Positions 60,350-64,000 of a stretch of DNA of 64,000 nucleotides are shown here, piece by piece. Position 1 is the first letter of the stretch. Each line of letters starts with the position of its first letter. Both the position numbers and the translations under genes were made by a program. The stretch comes from Alexandriicola marinus (GTDB lineage Bacteria; Pseudomonadota; Alphaproteobacteria; Rhodobacterales; Rhodobacteraceae), in assembly GCF_004000435.1 (NCBI RefSeq), contig NZ_RBVZ01000001.1, positions 907,327-971,326 on the forward strand. The letters run 5' to 3'. The notes under the pieces were generated by a model that saw nothing but the letters and a program-made list of their open reading frames with translations, did not search any database and was not told the DNA's origin.

Positions 60350-63235
60350 ATGGACGGTACAGTCGAAGGTACTTTTGGTAGCGACATCATCGATGAAAGC
60401 TACACGGGCGATCCAGAGGGCGATCGTATTGATGCCAACGACGCTCTTTTGCCGGGCGCGAGCGGAAACGACGATCTCGTCGAAGCGGGTCCCGGGAACG
60501 ACACGGTTCTGGCGGGCGACGGCGACGACGTCGTATACGGCGGAGCAGATGACGACCGTCTATATGGTGGTGATGGCGCCGACACGCTGAACGGCGACGA
60601 AGGCCAGGATATCCTGTGGGGCGATGCCGGCGACGACGTGCTTGATGGCGGGTCTGGCGACGACACGCTCAAGGGTGGCAACGGCGAAGACATCCTTTCT
60701 GGTGGCGAGGGCGCAGACGTGATCGGTGGCGGCGACGATGCCGACACGGTCATCGCCGGTGCTGGTGACGAGATCGACGGCGGGGCCGGCGGCGACGACA
60801 ACGACACGCTCGATCTGTCGGGCATCGGGCCCTACGCGCTTGTCGGCGTGGTCCCGGATTCGAACGGAAACGGCTTTGACGGAACGGTCGTGCTTCTGGA
60901 TGCCGACGGCAGCCCGACCGGCGAAGTGATCGAATTCACCGAGATCGAATTCATTGTCGACGACATGAATTCCGATCCGATCGCCGTTGATGACGGCCCG
61001 CGCGACGTTCCCGAAGATGGCTCGATCACGTTGCCGGTTCTGTTCAACGACAGCGATCCCGATGGCGACGCGCTGACCGTCATCGAGGCGACCGCTCCCA
61101 ACGGGACGGTCACGATCAACCCCACCGGTACGCTGACTTATACACCCAACCCCGATTACAACGGGCCGGACCAGATCACCTATACGATCAGCGACGGCAA
61201 TGGCGGCACCGACACCGCCGTGGTGGACCTGAACGTGACCCCGGTCAACGACGCTCCGGATGCGGTTGACGATGCGGACACGACGGACTTCGACACGCCG
61301 ATCACGGTCGATCTGCTGGCCAACGACACCGATGTCGACGGCGATGCGCTGAGTGTCGTGTCGGCGACGGTCCCGGCAGAAGAAGGCAGCCTCGTCGACA
61401 ACGGCGACGGCACCGTGACCTTCACTCCCGTTGCCGGCTTCACCGGCACCGCCACGATCACCTACACGATCGAGGACGAAGAGGGCCTGCAGGACACCGC
61501 CGTGCACACGATCGAGGTGATCGCTCCGGTTCTCGACGGAACCGTGGAAGGCACTGACGGCGACGATGTGATCGACGTGCTCTACACCGGCGACCCCGAG
61601 GGCGACCGGGTCGACAACAACGATGCCATCCTGCCGGGCGATACGGGCAACGATGACCTCATTCACGCCTATGACGGCGATGACACGGTGCTTGCCGGTG
61701 ACGGGGACGACGAAGTTTTCGGCATGGATGGCAATGACGACATCGATACCGGCGACGGGAACGACGTGGTCTATGGCGGCAACGGCAACGACATCATCGA
61801 TACGACCGATGACGAGACGCTGGCAGGCGACTTCGACAATCCCTATCCGCCGCTTCCCGTCGATCCGATCCAGGACAACGATCTGGACACCGTCTATGGC
61901 GGGGCAGGCGACGACGTCATCTTCACCGGCGACGACCGTGACACGATCTTCGGCGGTGACGGCAACGATAGCATCGATGCCGGGATCGATGACGATGAAG
62001 TGACCGCAGGTCGCGGCGACGACACCGTGGTGGGCAGTGAAGGCAATGACCTCATCTACGGCGGCGACGGAGATGACGTGATCTACGGCGGCCTCGACCC
62101 GTCCTTCCCGGACGCGCTGAACATCCCCGACGAAGACGGCGATCTGGTGCCCGACAATGGTCAGGACCTGATCTATGGCGGTGCCGGTAACGATATCATC
62201 TTCGGTGAAGATGATGACGACACCATCTTTGGCGGTCGCGGGGACGATGTGATCGACGGTGGGGTCGACGACGACTCGATCAATGGTCAGTCGGGTGACG
62301 ATTCGATCACCGGCGGGCAGGGCGACGATATCGTCGCCGGTGGCGACGGGAACGATATCCTCGATGGCGAAGAGGGCGATGACACGATCTTCGGCAATGT
62401 CGGCAACGACGTCATCACCGGTGGCGAAGGCGCGGACGAGCTGTTCGGCGGCGACGATCGCGACACCTTCATCGGTGGCGATGCCGGCGAAGTCGTCGAC
62501 GGCGGCGCGGGGGGCGACGATTTCGATACGCTGGACCTGACCGGCTCGGATGTCGATTTCATCACCTACACCTCGCCCGATCGCGAAGATGGCATCGTGA
62601 CCTTCCTCGATGGCACCACGATGACCTTCACCGAGATCGAGAATGTCATCCCCTGCTTCACGCCGGGCACCACGATCGCCACGCCGCGCGGTGAGCGTCT
62701 GGTTGAAGATCTTCGCGAAGGCGACCGGATCATCACCCGCGACAACGGCATCCAGGAGATCCGTTGGGTCGGTCGCAAGGACCTCACCGGCAAGAACCTG
62801 GTCGGCAGCCCGCATCTGCGACCCGTCCTGATCAAGGCTGGCAGCCTTGGCAATGGCCTGCCCGAACGGGACATGCTGGTGTCGCCGAACCACCGTCTGC
62901 TGGTCGCCAATGACCGGACCCAGCTTTACTTCGAGGAAAGCGAAGTCCTGGCCGCGGCCAAGCACCTGGTCGGCAGCAATGGCGTGCATCAGGTCAATGT
63001 CATGCAGGTCAGCTACATCCACTTCATGTTCGACCGCCACGAAGTGGTCCTGTCGAACGGTGCATGGACCGAAAGCTTCCAGCCCGGCGATTACAGCCTC
63101 AAGGGTCTTGGCAACAGCCAGAGGAACGAGATTTTCGAACTCTTCCCCGAACTGGCTTCCAAGCAGGGTCTCGAGGGCTACCAGTCGGCCCGCAAGTCGC
63201 TGAAGAAGCACGAGGCCAAGCTTCTGGTGAAGTAA
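60350..63235 (+). CDS. RTX/cadherin-like/Hint-domain secreted protein
   Basis: A 961-residue acidic protein without a signal peptide, probably type I secreted. Order: a module VEGT.GSD.IDE.YTGDPEGDR with RTX repeats (1-150), two tandem cadherin-like domains (about 208-395; VDDG...DPDGDALTVI and VDDAD...DVDGDALSVV), a second copy of the first module (from about 396), more RTX repeats to about 735, and a C-terminal Hint domain. Hint starts at Cys769 in NVIPCFTPGTTI, followed by the SPNHRLL block. The Hint part may undergo self-cleavage or surface maturation. ATG 60350 follows TAGGAG. Confidence 0.88.
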   Translation: MDGTVEGTFGSDIIDESYTGDPEGDRIDANDALLPGASGNDDLVEAGPGNDTVLAGDGDDVVYGGADDDRLYGGDGADTLNGDEGQDILWGDAGDDVLDGGSGDDTLKGGNGEDILSGGEGADVIGGGDDADTVIAGAGDEIDGGAGGDDNDTLDLSGIGPYALVGVVPDSNGNGFDGTVVLLDADGSPTGEVIEFTEIEFIVDDMNSDPIAVDDGPRDVPEDGSITLPVLFNDSDPDGDALTVIEATAPNGTVTINPTGTLTYTPNPDYNGPDQITYTISDGNGGTDTAVVDLNVTPVNDAPDAVDDADTTDFDTPITVDLLANDTDVDGDALSVVSATVPAEEGSLVDNGDGTVTFTPVAGFTGTATITYTIEDEEGLQDTAVHTIEVIAPVLDGTVEGTDGDDVIDVLYTGDPEGDRVDNNDAILPGDTGNDDLIHAYDGDDTVLAGDGDDEVFGMDGNDDIDTGDGNDVVYGGNGNDIIDTTDDETLAGDFDNPYPPLPVDPIQDNDLDTVYGGAGDDVIFTGDDRDTIFGGDGNDSIDAGIDDDEVTAGRGDDTVVGSEGNDLIYGGDGDDVIYGGLDPSFPDALNIPDEDGDLVPDNGQDLIYGGAGNDIIFGEDDDDTIFGGRGDDVIDGGVDDDSINGQSGDDSITGGQGDDIVAGGDGNDILDGEEGDDTIFGNVGNDVITGGEGADELFGGDDRDTFIGGDAGEVVDGGAGGDDFDTLDLTGSDVDFITYTSPDREDGIVTFLDGTTMTFTEIENVIPCFTPGTTIATPRGERLVEDLREGDRIITRDNGIQEIRWVGRKDLTGKNLVGSPHLRPVLIKAGSLGNGLPERDMLVSPNHRLLVANDRTQLYFEESEVLAAAKHLVGSNGVHQVNVMQVSYIHFMFDRHEVVLSNGAWTESFQPGDYSLKGLGNSQRNEIFELFPELASKQGLEGYQSARKSLKKHEAKLLVK

Positions 63236-63278
63236 CAAGTTGCAGCGTAACGCCGCCGGGGGGCGCAGCGTTAACCAG

Positions 63279-63308
63279 CGGGGGGCCTTTGGCTCCCCGT
63301 TTTGGTTT
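63279..63308 (+). terminator. Terminator after the RTX-Hint gene
   Basis: A stem GGGGGGCC / GGCTCCCC (63280-63287 with 63291-63298, three-base loop) is followed by TTTTGGTTT. It lies 45 bases after the stop, in the expected place. Confidence 0.65.
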
Positions 63309-63520
63309 GTGGATCCTGCTCCGCACCTCTCCGTGTCGCCGGCGATACAGGCCCGGGGTCACTGAATAATCGGGATTGAGCCGTCAGCTCGATTGTTGCA
63401 TGGTCAGAAACAAATGGGGGCAAACCCCGAGGCAGAGTAGTACACGACCCACCCGCGCAAGATCCGCGAGCGTCCCCCTCCCAAGGGGTGGCCGTCAACG
63501 CGCGACGACAGGAGGCGGCA

Positions 63521-64000
63521 ATGGCGACCATCTTTGGTGGCAACGGCAAGGACGAAATCGACGGCACATCCGGCAATGACGTCATCTATGCAGGCAATGG
63601 CAAGGACGAAGTCGACGCAGGCGACGGCAACGACATCATCTATGGCGGCAACGGCAAGGATGAAATCGAGGGCGGCGATGGCGACGATACGGCCTTTGGC
63701 GGCAACAGCCCCGACGAGCTCTATGGCGGGGCGGGCAACGACAGCCTCGATGGCGGCAGTTCCGGCGACGAGCTGTACGGAGGAGATGGCAACGACAGCA
63801 TCGACGGCGGAAGCGGCGATGACGAGATCGAAGGCGGCGATGGCGACGACACCATCGACGGGGGGCAGGGTCAGGACGAGATCGAGGGTGGCGACGGGAA
63901 CGACAGTATCGACGGCGGAAGCGGCGACGACGAGATCGAAGGCGGCGATGGTGACGACGTCATCGACGGTGGCGAGGGCCAGGACGAGATCGAGGGTGGT
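63521..64000 (+). CDS. RTX repeat protein (3' end beyond window)
   Basis: A gene with a strong ribosome site (AGGAGG, 5 bases before the ATG). The visible 160 residues are almost only calcium-binding nonapeptides: MATIFGGNGKDEIDGTSGND at the start, then units of the GG.G.D.I. type. Many units carry an unusual KDEI or QDEI where family repeats usually have NDXL. The last 210 bases are a 108-base tandem duplication and continue past the edge. No catalytic domain is visible yet. It may be a partner of the RTX-Hint protein immediately upstream. Confidence 0.82.
   Translation, partial: MATIFGGNGKDEIDGTSGNDVIYAGNGKDEVDAGDGNDIIYGGNGKDEIEGGDGDDTAFGGNSPDELYGGAGNDSLDGGSSGDELYGGDGNDSIDGGSGDDEIEGGDGDDTIDGGQGQDEIEGGDGNDSIDGGSGDDEIEGGDGDDVIDGGEGQDEIEGG
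63791..64000 (+). repeat. 108-base tandem repeat in the RTX gene
   Basis: Copy one spans 63791-63898 and copy two begins at 63899, cut by the window at base 102 of the unit. Each unit encodes 36 residues, four RTX nonapeptides (NDSIDGGSGDDEIEGGDGDD followed by TIDGG or VIDGG, then QDEIEGG). Differences between copies are mainly silent, pointing to recent or selected duplication. Confidence 0.8.

Overview
This window looks like chromosomal DNA of a marine-type alphaproteobacterium of the Rhodobacterales (Roseobacter/Rhodobacter relatives). The support is high GC content, the pyrH-frr-uppS-cdsA-dxr-rseP-bamA-ompH-fabZ-lpxA-lpxI-lpxB envelope cluster, LpxI rather than LpxH, adjacent sciP and ctrA cell-cycle regulators with a CtrA box and a GANTC site, an Usg-family protein, a direct-repeat LexA box of the alphaproteobacterial type (GTTC-N7-GTTC), and RTX proteins, one with a Hint domain. 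Genus cannot be fixed from the sequence alone.

Layout. 1-3.6 kb: an L,D-transpeptidase cut by the window edge, then lpxD, an acyl carrier protein and a beta-ketoacyl-ACP synthase broken by a 2-base loss in a GC dinucleotide tract. 3.7-17.4 kb: housekeeping genes in both directions (IalB-like protein, HerA-like ATPase, an xerD-containing minus-strand operon, divergent aroKB, ssb, a lytic transglycosylase, an orphan peptide-binding protein with an AraC regulator, miaA). 17.5-30.3 kb: one long plus-strand run joining nucleotide metabolism, translation recycling, isoprenoid, phospholipid, outer-membrane-protein and lipid A synthesis. 30.3-49.8 kb: mnmA with a kinase gene carrying an in-frame amber codon, sciP-ctrA, ligA-recG, a 40-residue membrane protein behind a LexA box, an Fe-S scaffold-like gene, hisI, the gyrA-trmFO-gluQ operon, an arginase/ornithine cyclodeaminase pair with a divergent Lrp regulator, yqaA-dsbB and tRNA-Leu(CAA). 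49.8-64 kb: accessory-looking DNA with a lipoprotein, a large secreted RTX protein with a glycosidase-like domain, a decayed transposase fragment, a KefB-like antiporter with a universal stress protein, a cation exchanger, an LpxL-type acyltransferase and two RTX proteins, the last running off the edge in 108-base tandem repeats.

How the genes work together. Lipid A synthesis is spread over three places: lpxD with an ACP/KAS pair at the left, fabZ-lpxA-lpxI-lpxB in the middle, and an LpxL-like acyltransferase at the right. BamA, the OmpH/Skp chaperone and RseP sit with them, so outer-membrane building is the dominant theme of the first half. Arginase and ornithine cyclodeaminase form a short arginine-to-proline route. 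MnmA, TrmFO, GluQ and MiaA are four separate tRNA-modifying enzymes.

The points most worth following up are the SOS-controlled small membrane protein after recG, the two interrupted genes (KAS and the phosphotransferase), terminator-like hairpins on the minus strand of a divergent gap that suggest a small RNA, and the repeat-rich RTX genes at the right end.
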